A DNA stretch of 64,000 nucleotides from Platanthera guangdongensis (taxonomy: Eukaryota > Streptophyta > Magnoliopsida > Asparagales > Orchidaceae), in NCBI GenBank assembly GCA_039583875.1, contig CM077151.1:19240326-19304325 (forward strand), read 5' to 3'. Below, in pieces: positions 1-10,453 of this stretch. Within the stretch, counting starts at the first letter, position 1, and each line of letters starts with the position of its first letter. The position numbers were made by a program, and so were the translations under genes. The notes below the pieces were generated by a model. It had not been told where the DNA came from. It worked only from the letters and a program-made list of their open reading frames with translations, and made no database searches.

Positions 1-79
1 TAAGTATTCTCATCTTTTTTGCTCCCATTTTTTGCTCATGTACACAATCCATTGTCCAACACTTATCATAGAGCATCGC

Positions 80-291
80 TGTTCTTCTTCTTCTTCTTCT
101 GCTTGTTCTTCTTCTTCCTCAGTTTGTTCTTCTTCTTCCTCGATTTGTTCTTCTTATTCTTCCTCTGTTTGTTCTTGTTCTTGTTCTTTTCCTTCTTCTT
201 CCTCGGTTTGTTCTTCTACTTCTTTTTCCTCAGTTTGTTCTTCTTCTTCTTTCTTGGTTTGTTCTTCTTCTTCTTTCTTGGTTTGTTCTTA
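80..291. repeat. TTC-rich microsatellite / minisatellite
   Basis: The stretch is built of TTC triplets interrupted by a recurring GTTTGTTC spacer, giving an imperfect higher-order unit of about 25-40 bases. Apparent open frames here (poly-Phe or poly-Ser) are products of the repeat and are not genes. Confidence 0.9.
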
Positions 292-712
292 GGGTATGAT
301 CTGAACTAGGCCTAAAGTCTGCTTAAAATTATTTTAGTTCTTAGGATATGATTTTGCATATTCTGATTCTTCTTCTTCTTCTTGAAGAGAACTGTAAGGG
401 GGCGGGCCATTGTGAAGAGACCTTCAACCTTCTTTCCAATTCACTGTCCACTGTGAAGAGAACTCTGGAGTCTAATATGGTACTCTCAGAACTTGTTCCT
501 GTCATTTAATAGTCATTTAGTAGTTACCGCTAGTATAAACTTTTCAGTAAGAAACATCCAATATTATGCTAGTCAAAACTTTTCACATATATTATAACAT
601 AGGAATATTGTCATTGCAGCATATAAAATTGCTAGTCAATATTCTGATTCTTCATATGTGGCCATTGCCGCATATAATATTGCGATTTTAGCCCTTTATT
701 TAGAGTTATGTT
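292..712. other. No gene seen
   Basis: AT-rich sequence between the TTC repeat and the Copia-1 left LTR. A short CTTCTT run lies near 368. I see no coding potential, RNA gene or recognisable transposon end. Confidence 0.6.
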
Positions 713-846
713 TGTTAGATATGATGTACTTTATGAGTGGTAGTGTTATCTTATAGTCATCACGGGTGTTATGATGACCCTCCCTTGTATATGTATATGT
801 ATTCCCTTTGTTCAGGTGTTAATATACAAAAATCTATTTTTCTTAT
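713..846 (+). repeat. Copia-1 5' LTR
   Basis: Starts TGTTAGATATGATG and matches 8454-8589 along its length with scattered substitutions. Its end is set by comparison with the 3' copy and by the primer-binding site that follows. At about 135 bp it is short for a plant copia LTR. Confidence 0.85.
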
Positions 847-865
847 AATAGAATCAGAGCCAGGT
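847..865 (+). promoter_or_regulatory. Copia-1 primer-binding site
   Basis: ATCAGAGCC at 853-861 directly after the LTR matches the core of the tRNA-Met complementary site used by most plant copia elements. Confidence 0.7.
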
Positions 866-1209
866 TCCCTAGCCACTCCATCTCGTTGATCGATCTCGCA
901 GTTTTCAATCGATCTCGTCCTGTTTCGCATGATCCCAGGCCGTCTCCCCAGATCGCAGCTTCTTCCCTCGTCGATCGAACGATTCAATGTTGTTTCCTCC
1001 GTCTCCACCGATCGCACTCCCGGTTGCTCGATCCCGACAAGTCATGCCCTTGATCGTTACTTCCACATCGGTGGTCTTTCGCTCCGACGAACTTGTCGGA
1101 ATCGCGGTCGCCTGCCCTAGTCTTTGTTGCCTCCTCGCTTCATGTGTCCACTCCACCTGCTTGGTTGTCGACTTGTCGTCAACCCCGGTACTAACTCTGG
1201 CGACCCAGC
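866..1209 (+). other. Copia-1 leader / broken gag start
   Basis: Sequence between the primer-binding site and the hAT insertion. It should hold the untranslated leader and first part of gag, but no continuous gag frame is recognisable. It rejoins the element at 3186 beyond the hAT copy. Confidence 0.5.
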
Positions 1210-3185
1210 TAGAGGTGGACAAACTTACATTATCGTAATACATAAATGTTTGATTTAAATTCAAATTACTATTTATTTCTTCTATAAGATTTTTTACGTC
1301 ATCTACATCTATTAAAGAATTTAAAGTTGCGGCGCATCAAAACTTAGCAGACATTTCTCTATAATATTTTAAAAAAAAATTCTTCCGTTATTTTAATTAA
1401 CGGATGTCAACCCTCATATTTTTTATAAACACCAAATTTTTTTGAAATTAATACAAAATTTTTGATAACCAGTGGACTAGCAGATAATAAACGCTGGATA
1501 AAATAGTTGTTGATCTATAAAAAATTTCTAGTAAATCTATATAATTTTCAATCACATCCCAATCAAAATCTTGTAAATCATGGATTTTAGACATACTATA
1601 AAATTCCATTAGTTGTGACTTTTGTCGCACGGCTCGTTTTAGCATTTTATAGGTTGAATTTCATCTTATAGGCATATCAAATTCAGGTATTAAAAATTTA
1701 TGCTCTTGTACAGTTACAATTTTTAAAATCTTGTTTTGTTTTTTAGAACTATAAATATATTTTAACATAATACGAATTTTATTAATATAAGGTTCCATAT
1801 ACGTTAAACTATCATGCACAACTAGATTTAAAACATGAAATACGTAACGAGTATGAAAAAAATATTTCGTTTAATATTGGTTTCAAATCTCATTTTAAAT
1901 ACTCGATTGCTACCGTATTATTAGTATCATTATCGAATGAAATACTAATAATTTTATCTTTAATTTTAAATTCGTGAATACATTTAGTAATTACGTGATA
2001 AATAGCTTGACTTGTATGTGGATATTCAAAACAATCAAAACATATAATGCATTTATTTAGCTCCCACGAATCGGAATTGATCCAATGACATGTAATACAC
2101 ATATACGATAATCCTGTTTTTATATTGCTACTCCAGACATCACTCGTTTGGCTAACCCTACCGTCGAAAGTTTCAAAATAATTAATTAAATATTGTTTTG
2201 ATTGTAAATAAGATTTATATGCATCACGTTTAAGTGTAGATCTACTTATCTGCTGATATTTTGGTTGAAGTCCTACATGTATGTAATATGTATCGTGCTC
2301 ATTGTCGTAATGTCTGAACGACAATCCTCATTTGATGACGTTCTCCATTTGCAGCTCTCGTTGGCACATTTGATCGTACGTCCAAATTTGCCCGGATGTC
2401 GCAATCTGTGCTTGACTTGTCTCCGAGGCTTGTTTAGTCAGACATGATTTGATATGTCGACCGAGCGTCGAATTTCCACAGACGGTCTGCAGCTTTGAGC
2501 AGTGTTTGCACTTCGCCTTAAATTTTGTGCTCACCCACACTTTTTCCAAGTGCTCCCAGACTGGAGTCGTGTGCTTGTGCTCCACAATTTCAAGCGCAAC
2601 GGATGTCGAGGACGCTGGCATCGAAGTGGAAGACGCCATATAGAGAGTTAGAGATAATCGGAGAAGAGAAATGATGATAGAAACTAAGAGAGTACGAGAG
2701 AGAGAAAATTAAGAGAGAGAGAGGGAGAGAGTGATCAGAATGGGAGGGATTAAATAGGTTTTAGTAAAATAAAAAATTAAAAACTATCCTAAAAAGCAGC
2801 CTAGTATGCGGCTTTTCTAGCAGCAAGTGCCAGGAAATGACAATGTCACAGTCATTTTCTGGCTGCCCAAAGAGTCGTTAAGGCTTTTAACGGCTCTTCT
2901 AAAGGAGCCGTTAAGGCTTTTAAAGAGCCATTTTTAAAAGAGCTGGTCAACTGTTGGGCCAGGCTTTTTCAAGCCTGGCCCAGGCTTTGCCCAACCGGTC
3001 CCAGGCCAGGCAAAAGCCCGAGTTTTGCCTGGGCTTAGCCCGGGATGGGAACCAGGCCGGGTAAATCAATAAAATTGGGGCCATGTTAGGCCCTCAAAGC
3101 CCGGCCCGGGCCTGCCCGGTCCTGGGCCTTTTTCCAGGTCGGGCCTAGGCCGGCACGGCAGGCCCGGTTTTTATGCCCACCTCTA
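1210..3185 (-). mobile_element. hAT transposon with degenerate Ac-like transposase
   Basis: The left end reads TAGAGGTGGACAAA and the right end is TTTATGCCCACCTCTA, an imperfect terminal inverted repeat of the hAT type. The flanking octamers (GACCCAGC left, CTTCCAGC right) share CCAGC and may be a decayed 8-bp target duplication. Inside, the minus strand encodes a BED zinc finger followed by RICESLEEPER-like transposase segments. The right 350 bp is a GC-rich subterminal region with repeated GGCCCGG-like words. The element sits in Copia-1, so it is younger than that insertion. Confidence 0.8.
1448..2639 (-). pseudogene. hAT transposase (BED finger + catalytic segments), broken
   Basis: This transposase would bind the hAT ends and catalyse cut-and-paste transposition in the nucleus. 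The frame opens with an ATG at 2639; residues around 28-70 form a BED-type finger with KCKHC followed by LGRHIKSC, which supplies the zinc ligands. A second frame (2324-1890) carries the conserved SQTSDVWSS and CITCHWI blocks of the plant hAT domain, and a third (1645-1448) carries DFDWDVIENYIDLLEIFY. The pieces lie in different frames and the C-terminal dimerisation region is missing, so the gene is dead. Similar plant proteins are usually 650-700 residues; about 310 remain here. Confidence 0.8.
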
Positions 3186-3261
3186 CTTCCAGCCCACGGT
3201 AGAAATCCAGTTTCAGCGCCTATTCTGATCGATCGCAGCTCCGCTCTGTCTAATCGATCAT

Positions 3262-4175
3262 GTGTTTCCTCGCCTGCGCCTGCACCTATTTTCTGTGATT
3301 AAGTGCTTCTCTTTGCCGCCAACCTGTTTTTGCAATCCAGTGCGCCTCTTTTCTGCGCCTGCGCCTGATTTCTACATGCCGCTCGTTCTTCTCTGTGTTG
3401 CATCCCCAATGGCCTCACTTTACTCTCTGCAGCCCACTATTTTTCGCTGCAATCTGCTGCCTTCGTTGGGTTATAGTTCATTGGTGCACCCGGTTTCTCG
3501 TCATCTGGCGTTCTCCACAGCTCAGTCTGGTGCGCTTCGTCGTCAGTCGGTCAGCTGTCACAACTCCCAGTGTTTTGGACACATCAACTCTGAGTGTCGC
3601 AAGCTTCTGTGGGCTCAGCAGTCCGGTGAGCAGTGTGCTCCTGGTGCACCTTCCGCTCATTTATCGGCCACAACGCAGTCTTTCTCCATCTCTGAACTTA
3701 CTCAGCTGATTGCACAGCAGTTCTCCCAGCAGACTTCACTGCCCAGCTCCTCTTCGTCGGCTGCCTCCGCCCCTGTAAGTATCTCCCCCTTCGACTAGTT
3801 GCTTGACTCTGGAGCCTCTTTTCATATGACTTATGATGTCACCCACCTCTTATCATGTCAGCGCGTCTCCTCTGCCCCTAGTATCATGGTAGCAGATGAC
3901 ATTATTCACCTCATTATCAACTGTGACCTCCCTCACACCAGCCATTTGCATGTTCCTGATGTTGCATACATACCCAGGTTATCCATGAACCTCATATCCC
4001 ATAGATGTCTTGTTACCATCGATGAGTTTACATGTAGTGTGCAAGATCATCTGACTGGGGCACTCCTTGGGGGTGGTCGTCGTCGTTGCGGGGTGTACGT
4101 CCTTGATCGTCTCCTCCTTCCATCCAATTCATCGTCACCTGCAGCTTCCTCCATTTATCTTCCTTTGGTGGGTTT
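3262..4175 (+). pseudogene. Copia-1 gag end and protease
   Basis: The first part (to about 3798) is Pro/Ser-rich with a decayed zinc knuckle, CHNSQCFGHINSEC, in which the Cys spacing is no longer canonical. After an in-frame stop, the aspartic protease begins LLDSGASFHMTYD at 3800, with the catalytic Asp-Ser-Gly-Ala motif, and runs into a short gag-pre-integrase remnant (GVYVLDRLLL). The frame is cut at 4176 by the SIRE-like LTR. The protease would have processed the Gag-Pol polyprotein in virus-like particles. Confidence 0.75.
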
Positions 4176-5856
4176 TGTTGGAACTGATGTTTCAGATTCC
4201 CTGGGTTTGAGAATATAAACTCTCATGTTGTATTTGATCATGTCTTCTGTGATAGAGTGTGCAGGTTGACAGGTGCAAGAGAAAAAAAAGAATCCTATGG
4301 CCACTAACGTCAAACGGTAGAAGGTACCGCCGAGCACCAAGCAGTAGTCGTGAATTAATTGGACAGAGCTCTTGGGAAGTTACCGCTCCGCGCTAGTCCT
4401 ATCGCACGAGCTAACGCAAGGAATTATTTCGGCCAACCTCTCGGGAAATTACCGCAGGCGGTAGCAATTACCGCGCCGCGATAGGTTCTCGACGAACGTC
4501 AAACAGGACCTTGCGACGAATGCCAAGATGGACTTCTCGAGAAACCAATCTACCGCCAGGCGATAGAGGTTAACGCACCGCGCTAGTAGTTCGACGAACG
4601 CAGGTCTTTCTCGAGAAACGACCTACCGCCAGGCGCTAGCAGTATCGCGCAGCGGTAGCCGTTCGACGAATGCCGAGACGAATTTCTCGAGAAACCTAAT
4701 TAACGCTGGCGATAGCAGCTACCGCGCCACGCTAGCCTCTCGACGACTCGACACGACTGCTCCGAATCGTCGTGCTCCATATTACCGAGCGGCAGTAGCG
4801 GTAACCGCGCGGCGCTAGCAATGATTAAACGACAAATATTCGTTTTAAATGTTATTCCAGATTTGGACAACAGCTGGCACAACAAGCGCGCGAACCTACT
4901 GCCGGGCGCTAGTCTTACCGCCGACGTTAGCCTATTTTATGAAGACGTATAAAAGGCCGCCTTGGTTTTTGTGCCTCATATCTGGAGAAATTGAAATGAC
5001 GGGAGTTCGTGAATTCTAGGGTTCGACAACTCTTCCTTGCGCTCCGTTCCACAAGTCTCCGTCGAAGAAGAAGACAGTTGTCTCCTACCCGCTCGAGATC
5101 GAAATACACCGACGATCCAAGATTTACATCGAATACGAAGAGCCTACCGGTTGCCATCAAACGGAGATCTCAAGCACCGGTCGAGGATCGTTCTACGGAG
5201 AAGTCTTTAAGAGGGAGAACTTCATCTTAGAAATATTTACATCTCTTATTCATGTAATCTTTTTTGTTTTTCTAAAGCTTGTGGTGAGGAAAATCGACCG
5301 GAAAGGGTCGTCGGAATCCGGGTAGGAATCCGTGGGAAATCGGCCTGGGGATAAGGACGTCTAGATCGGAAGGATCTAGCGGAGCTCTAAGACCCTTCCT
5401 TGTGAGGAGGTGAAGAGCCGGCTCGAAGACTTTTCCTGGAGGGAAAAGGAGAGAGCCAACCGGTCCGTGGAGCGGATCGGTATAGAAATCAAAAAATCGT
5501 TTCTACTCATCGCCTCGATCTCCGACGTCACGGAGTTCACTTTTTGTACTCATCTAAAACTATTGTTATTTTGAAATCATGCAATGAAATCTTTTATCTA
5601 TGTGTTGATTATTTCTGGATGTGTGTTGTGATTGCTTAGAGAGTTTGTGTTTGTAGGGGTTGAACTCAGATCTGCACAGGGAAACGAGTTCATAGTCTTA
5701 CCGCCGCGCGTTAGCTACCTAACGCCCCGCGTTAGCTTTCAGAACTCGATTTCCTGGGACGTAATATTTTAAATTTCAAACAACGCTCCAAACCTTATTC
5801 ACCCCCCACCCCCACCCCCCCCCCCACCCATGTAAGGTTGGCCACGAGATCCAACA
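4176..5856 (+). repeat. SIRE-like 5' LTR, 1681 bp
   Basis: Perfect inverted termini TGTTGG and CCAACA. Between about 4380 and 4930 the U3 part holds repeated TACCGC...GCTAG and TTCTCGAGAAAC words. A TATA box (TATAAAAG) is at about 4947, and a C-rich tract lies at 5801-5829 just inside the right end. Confidence 0.75.
4947..4954 (+). promoter_or_regulatory. TATA box of the SIRE-like LTR
   Basis: TATAAAAG preceded by GACG within the LTR and followed by a GC-balanced leader, consistent with the U3/R boundary. Confidence 0.55.
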
Positions 5857-5876
5857 AGCGGTATTAGAGTTAGTTT
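5857..5876 (+). promoter_or_regulatory. SIRE-like primer-binding site
   Basis: AGCGGTATTAGAGTTAG immediately after CCAACA is a decayed form of the TGGTATCAGAGC site complementary to tRNA-Met. Confidence 0.6.
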
Positions 5877-5907
5877 ATTCCAAAACGGTTTCACCACCGG
5901 GAATAAT

Positions 5908-6139
5908 GGTCAACCCTGACTTTGAATCGACAAGTGGGGATGAAAAATTATACACTGAAAATTCGTTTGCACCACCTCTATTCATAAGATTGAACTATAA
6001 TGAATGAAGAACGTTGATGAAGCAATTCCTTATATTATCAGATATAGAAGTTTGGAACATGACGTGTGTCAAACCCCCGAATAACTTAAATAAGCACGAA
6101 TGTTATTTGAATGCCAAAACTATGAATAGTCTATTTTGT
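5908..6139 (+). pseudogene. SIRE-like gag N-terminus, truncated
   Basis: The frame opens ATG-GTC-AAC-CCT and shows FAPPLFIRLNYNE, SDIEVWNMTC and LNAKTMNSLFC, the order of conserved blocks in copia capsid proteins of the SIRE type. One in-frame stop follows LNYNE. The frame ends where Copia-1 sequence (TDIYLINLQ) begins. Gag would have assembled the cytoplasmic particle. Confidence 0.65.
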
Positions 6140-6440
6140 GTTGAGGTTGTTTCCACTGATATCTATCTTATTAATCTGCAGTCCTCCACTTCCCTTCATG
6201 GTCAGTGTCCTGTTGAGTGTTTGTACTCTCGACCCCACATTACACTCATCTTCGTGTTTTTTGTTGCTGATGTTATGTTCTACTCTCTCCACGTGAGCGT
6301 ACTAAGCTCTTTGCTCAGTCTGTCCTTTGTGTCTTTCTTGGATACAGTACCGAACATAAGGGCTATCGATGTTATGACCATGTTGCACGTCGAATTCGCA
6401 TCTCACGTGATGTCACTTTTGATGAGTCTCACCCTTTTTT
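6140..6440 (+). pseudogene. Copia-1 integrase C-terminal remnant
   Basis: Across shifting frames this stretch reads LINLQ, then [20 protein letters not shown] and [14 protein letters not shown], the conserved tail of copia integrase just before the connection to RT. The DDE core that should precede it is absent, removed with the neighbouring insertion. Confidence 0.7.
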
Positions 6441-8336
6441 CGTGTCCTCTGTTTCCTCGGCCTTACACTCATCAGTTACTCCCCCTGACGTGCATTTTCT
6501 CACTATTCTCATGTATCCTCCTCTCCAGTATGTCCACCTCCTCTTCCCTTACCACAGTCTACTCCGCCACCTCCTTCTCTTGTCGCAATCTACTTTGTCT
6601 TCTCTTTTTCCTCTACTTCATCACCTCCTCACTCATCTCCTTTGTTACATACTTCTCCCTCTGATGAGTTGTCCACTTGGGATCATGTCTCTCCTCTTCT
6701 TTATCAATATACTCATCGTCCTCCTCATATCTCCTCGCCTCTTGTGCCCAGAGACTCAGTGCCTACCTCCTCCAACGAGTGCACTGTGGATGATCCTTTT
6801 GTGCCCCGCAACCCACCTCGTTAGAGGCGTCCTCCCGACCGCCTTAGTCTTGCTACCTTACTGCTAGACATACATGCCCTTCTTGCTACTGCCTGAGATA
6901 CTCCAGAGTCGGCTTCCTACTGTGAGACTACCCAGATACTTGAATGACAGGTTGTTATGTCAGCTGAGTTAGAGGCGCTTGAGCACACTCGTACATGTGA
7001 GTTTGTCCCTCTTCCACCTAATGTCGTTCCTATTACTTGCAAGTGAATCTTGAAGGTCAAGACTTGTTATGATTGTTCTGAGGAGAGGTACAAGGCTCGG
7101 CTAGTTCCTAGTGATTTTCAACAGGAGCAGAGGAGTGACTATGACGAGACATTTGCCCCAGTTGCTCGCATGACTAAATTCCGGACTCTTATTTTTGTTG
7201 CAGTTGTTCGCCACTGGTCTCTATCACAGACCGACGTGAAGAATGTCTTTCTTCACCGTGATCTTCAGCAGAAGGTATACATGTTTCCTCCTCCGGGTCT
7301 ATCCTCTCCTCCAAGCCTTGTCTGCCACTAGAGGCGTGCTCTTTATGAGATCAAGCAGGCGCCCTGTGTGTGGTTATCACATTTCAGTTCAGCCATTACA
7401 GTCGTCGGTTTCCAGCCCTGTCCACATGATCCAACTCTGTTCGTGCACTCCTCTCGTGGTCGGACCCTTTTGTTACTATACGTGGATGATATGATTATTA
7501 TTGGCGATGATCCTTCTCATGTGGCCTTCGTCAAGCATCACCTTAAGCAGCAGTTTCAGATGACTGGTCTTGCACAGCTGAGCTACTTCTTGGGTCTTGA
7601 GGTCAACTCTACAGATCGCGGGTTTCAGCTCTCTCAGCAGCGCTACACATCAGATCTCCTTGCTCAGGCTGCTCTCTTTGACTCTCGCACAGTGGGCCCC
7701 CATATGGAGCTCCACCTTCAGATACGTCTGGATGATGGGGTTCCACTCTCTGATCCTACTCGATACCACTGCATCGTGGGGAGTCGCGTCTATCTCACCA
7801 TTACTCGGCCTGACATTGCCCATGGTGTTCATGTGCTGAGTCAGTTTGTTAGTGTGCCCACCTTTGTGCATTATGGTCATTTGTTGTGGCTCTTGCGCTA
7901 TCTTTCTGCGACAACCTCTCGTGGTCTCTTCTTCTCCAACAGTAGTTCTATACAGCTACGTGCTTACTCCGACTCCACCTGGGCTAGTGATCATGTTGAT
8001 CGTTGCCCTGTCACTGGTTTATGTCTGTTCTTGGGTTCTTCACTAATTGCATGGAAGTCCAAGAAACCGACTGGTGTTTCTCGTTCCAGCACTGAGGCTG
8101 AGCTTCGAGTCATGGCTACCCCTGCTGAGGATATTATTTGGCTCTGTTGGCTTCTTGAGGATCTCGGTGTCTCTTCTCCAATATCACTCCTCTCTACTGT
8201 GATAACACTGGTGTTATTCAGATTACTCTAAATCTGGTGAAGCATTCTCTCTCAGAGGATATCGGGGTGGATGCTTCCTTTCTGCATGAGCACTATGGTC
8301 GTGCCACTCTTGCTCCTTCCTTTATCTCTTCTGAGT
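6441..8336 (+). pseudogene. Copia-1 reverse transcriptase and RNase H
   Basis: After a low-complexity linker, the RT palm and fingers appear: ARLVPSDFQQE, DYDETFAPVARM, the active-site box LLLYVDDMIIIGDD near 7480 with its paired aspartates, and LSYFLGLEV. RNase H follows with AYSDSTWASDHVD, LIAWKSKKPTGVSRSSTEAE and IIWLCWLLEDLG. The longest unbroken piece is 7368-8231, but stops at about 7330 and 8231 and frame changes before 7050 break the gene. RT copies the element RNA into cDNA and RNase H removes the template. The frame ends about 120 bp before the 3' LTR. Confidence 0.9.
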
Positions 8337-8424
8337 AGCAGATCGTAGACTTGATGACGAAGGTGCAGACGAGGACCCAACATGCATATCTACTGTCCAA
8401 ACTCTCGGTGTATGATCCCCCGTG

Positions 8425-8453
8425 AGTTTGTGGGGTGGTGGTGGTGGTGGTGG
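8425..8453 (+). promoter_or_regulatory. Copia-1 polypurine tract
   Basis: A G-rich run ending in repeated GGT units abuts the TGTTAGA of the 3' LTR, the position of the plus-strand primer. Confidence 0.6.
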
Positions 8454-8589
8454 TGTTAGATATGATGTACTTTATGAGTGGTAGTGTTAGCTTAAGGTGA
8501 CCACGGGTGTTATGATCACCATCCCTTATACATGTATATGTATTCCCTTTGTTCAAGTGTGAATATACAGAAATCTATTTTTTCTATCA
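8454..8589 (+). repeat. Copia-1 3' LTR
   Basis: Direct repeat of 713-846, starting TGTTAGATATGATG and ending CTATCA. Several point differences from the 5' copy indicate an old insertion. Confidence 0.85.
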
Positions 8590-8984
8590 ATTTTCATATG
8601 CTAAGTAATCTTTTTAAGTTGGGTGTGGATAAGAGAACAGCTTCTGAAAGAAGACTTGTTGTTTGATCTTTTCTTTTCTCTAAACCCTCTGCTTTTAAGA
8701 TTATCATTTCCATATGTGTTTTGCTAGCTACATGGAAGTTTTTGCCTGGTTTTTCTCTTTTCTCTAACCTTAGGAATTGTAACTTTGCACTAGACTCATT
8801 CTCTCAGGTTGTCGAAAATTTGGTTATTGAACCTCATTAACATAAATTAAATCTTAGTTCCATGATTTTTTTTTGAAGATCCCCCGCAAGAAGTTATATT
8901 TCTCCATTTGTGTACGTATGTTGTTAAATGTTAATTGTTGCTATGAATTTCATTGTTGTTTAAATTAGATCTTAGATTCCATAA
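8590..8984. other. No gene seen
   Basis: AT-rich sequence between Copia-1 and the BED-finger fragment. It could be the 5' flank or intron of that fragment, but nothing decisive is visible. Confidence 0.5.
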
Positions 8985-9079
8985 CATGGATTCAAGTAGC
9001 TGCGTTACTGAAAATGACGAAAAGCCTTTTTGGAAATATGTGACAAGAGGGAACAAGTTAACTGAAGAAGATGTAAGTA

Positions 9080-9087
9080 TAAGTTGG
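9080..9087 (+). repeat. Left target-site duplication TAAGTTGG
   Basis: Identical to 10762-10769 on the other side of the transposon. A ninth base differs (G left, A right), so an original 9-bp duplication is possible. Confidence 0.8.
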
Positions 9088-9437
9088 GAGCAGTGTTAAG
9101 TGCAAACCGCATTCTGCAATGTGCAGACCCCTCAAAAAATATCAAAAGCCTTTAATCTCCTCTCCCAAGAACTTTCCATGCAGACCGTTCGTCGTGCGTG
9201 CCCTAGCGACATGACTCGTCTATCTCGGCTCGCGCCCTAGCGACCTCCGCCTCCCGAACGCCGCTCGCCAACCAATCTCCTCCACAGACATCCCGAACGC
9301 CGCTCGGCGCTTGCCAGTCGGTGAAGCATTTGTCGGTGAGCCGATCTCCTCACGCCTCTTGTCGATGAAGCCGTCGTCGTTCCCGTCACAAATCCAGGCC
9401 GGTAAGTCCCGCATTTTTTCCTGTAATCGTTTTAGCC

Positions 9438-9638
9438 TCATCTTTTATGGATTGACGCAAGAAGAATTTCCTGAGCTTTGGGAGGATCATCCCACAAAGA
9501 ACTATCTGCAGCTTTCCTCTCCAAAACGCTAAGATTTGCTTGTAGTCTTTCCAGACCAGTGGCGTCCCTTACTTCCTCAAAACGCTCAACAACGACAGAT
9601 ACCTCCTTCCTCAGGATATAAAAATCTGCAAATTTCAA
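9438..9638 (-). pseudogene. Captured fragment of a plastid release factor (PrfB-like)
   Basis: A 66-residue frame reads FYILRKEVSVVVERFEEVRD, then LERKAADSSLWDD and KAQEILL. That combination is characteristic of the N-terminal region of plant organellar peptide chain release factor 2 paralogues; the KAADSSLWDD form most resembles PrfB3, which is known to stabilise a chloroplast transcript rather than terminate translation. The catalytic GGQ region is absent. The fragment lies inside the transposon at 9088-10761 and is presumably captured, not a resident gene. The assignment is from remembered family motifs. Confidence 0.65.
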
Positions 9639-9714
9639 GGTGTGTTATGTTCACTTATCTGCATATCAATCTTTCACGCTGTTACCGCTGCATTCACCAC
9701 CATCACCGCCTCAC

Positions 9715-9879
9715 AAGATAATTTACATTGGGTTTATAAATGGGAATCATTTCGTACAACTGCAAATGCGTGAAGGTTTTAAATTACCTCCAATAATATC
9801 AATTTGGAGAAGATATCGAGAAGAAAGTGCGGCACAATGGGACAACTTCTTTGCAAATGAGGAAAATACTATGCCATAA
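9715..9879 (+). pseudogene. OTU-like domain fragment of MULE type
   Basis: The frame reads IIYIGFINGNHFVQLQMREG, then FKLPPIISIWRRYREESAAQW, resembling the NHFV block and following segment of OTU-like peptidase domains in some plant Mutator-like elements. Only about 55 residues remain before the stop. The His in NHF corresponds to the expected catalytic position; the Cys half is missing. Confidence 0.45.
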
Positions 9880-10133
9880 ATATTATTGGTATGCACTGTA
9901 TCATTATTGGTATGCAATGTATCAAATGAAGAGAATATTACATTTATGCTTATTCTTTAATCATTATTAGTATCCACTGTATCAGGCGGATGCTCCGGAA
10001 ATACAAAGATCGGCAGAACTTCATGAAGGTCTAATAAAGTGTTGTATTGTTGTTGCAATGAGTAAGGTATTCTTCAATAAATTGAGATTCCTTTTTAGTT
10101 TAATTCCAATTATGCTGCACATTCCAATACTTC

Positions 10134-10453
10134 GTTTGTCACATTTATTGACTATTTTTCACGTACTACTTGGTTATACTTACTGCGAAACAAGAGCGGC
10201 GTCTTTCCCACCTTCAAAAAATTTGTTCCATGATCTTCACCCAGTTTAACGCTAAAATTCAGATACTTCGTAGTGACAATGGCCGTGAATACTTAGATTC
10301 TCGGTTTGGGGCATATCTGGCTGATCATGGCATTTTACACCAGACTTCTTGTGTTTATTTGCCTGCTCAAAATGGGGTGGCGGAGCGGAAGAATCGGCAC
10401 CTTCTGGAAGTTGTTTGTTGTCTTTTGTCTACTATGAATCTTCCCAGGTATTA
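10134..10453 (+). pseudogene. Copia integrase fragment captured in the Pack-MULE
   Basis: Across one frame change this reads FVTFIDYFSRTTWLYLL, ILRSDNGREYLDSRFGAYL, LHQTSCVYLPAQNGVAERKN and RHLLEVV. These are the second Asp (SDNG) and Glu (GVAERKN) blocks of a Ty1/copia integrase DDE core. Neither LTR nor other copia domains accompany it inside the transposon. Confidence 0.8.

Larger units (their letters stand above)
4176..6139 (+). mobile_element. SIRE-like copia LTR plus 5' gag fragment inserted in Copia-1
   Basis: A 1681-bp LTR (TGTTGG...CCAACA) is followed by a primer-binding site and about 230 bp of gag, after which Copia-1 integrase sequence resumes. The rest of the inserted element is missing, as is the Copia-1 integrase core, so a deletion followed the insertion. 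Assignment to the SIRE/Maximus lineage rests on the long LTR and the LNAKTMNSLFC gag motif and is tentative. Confidence 0.7.
713..8589 (+). mobile_element. Copia-1: degenerate Ty1/copia LTR retrotransposon
   Basis: Two short direct repeats of about 135 bp bound the element. Between them, in order on the plus strand, are a tRNA-Met-like primer-binding site, gag remnants, an aspartic protease, an integrase C-terminal remnant, reverse transcriptase, RNase H and a G-rich polypurine tract, so integrase precedes RT as in Ty1/copia. The element is interrupted by a hAT transposon (1210-3185) and by a SIRE-like LTR/gag fragment (4176 to about 6139); the integrase catalytic core is absent between protease and 6140. 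Multiple stops and frameshifts make it non-functional. A clean 5-bp target duplication was not visible. Confidence 0.85.

Noticed and set aside
19..309. Open frames of 86-96 codons in the TTC repeat
   Set aside because: The residues are almost only Phe, Leu, Ser and Cys, produced by the triplet repeat in each frame.
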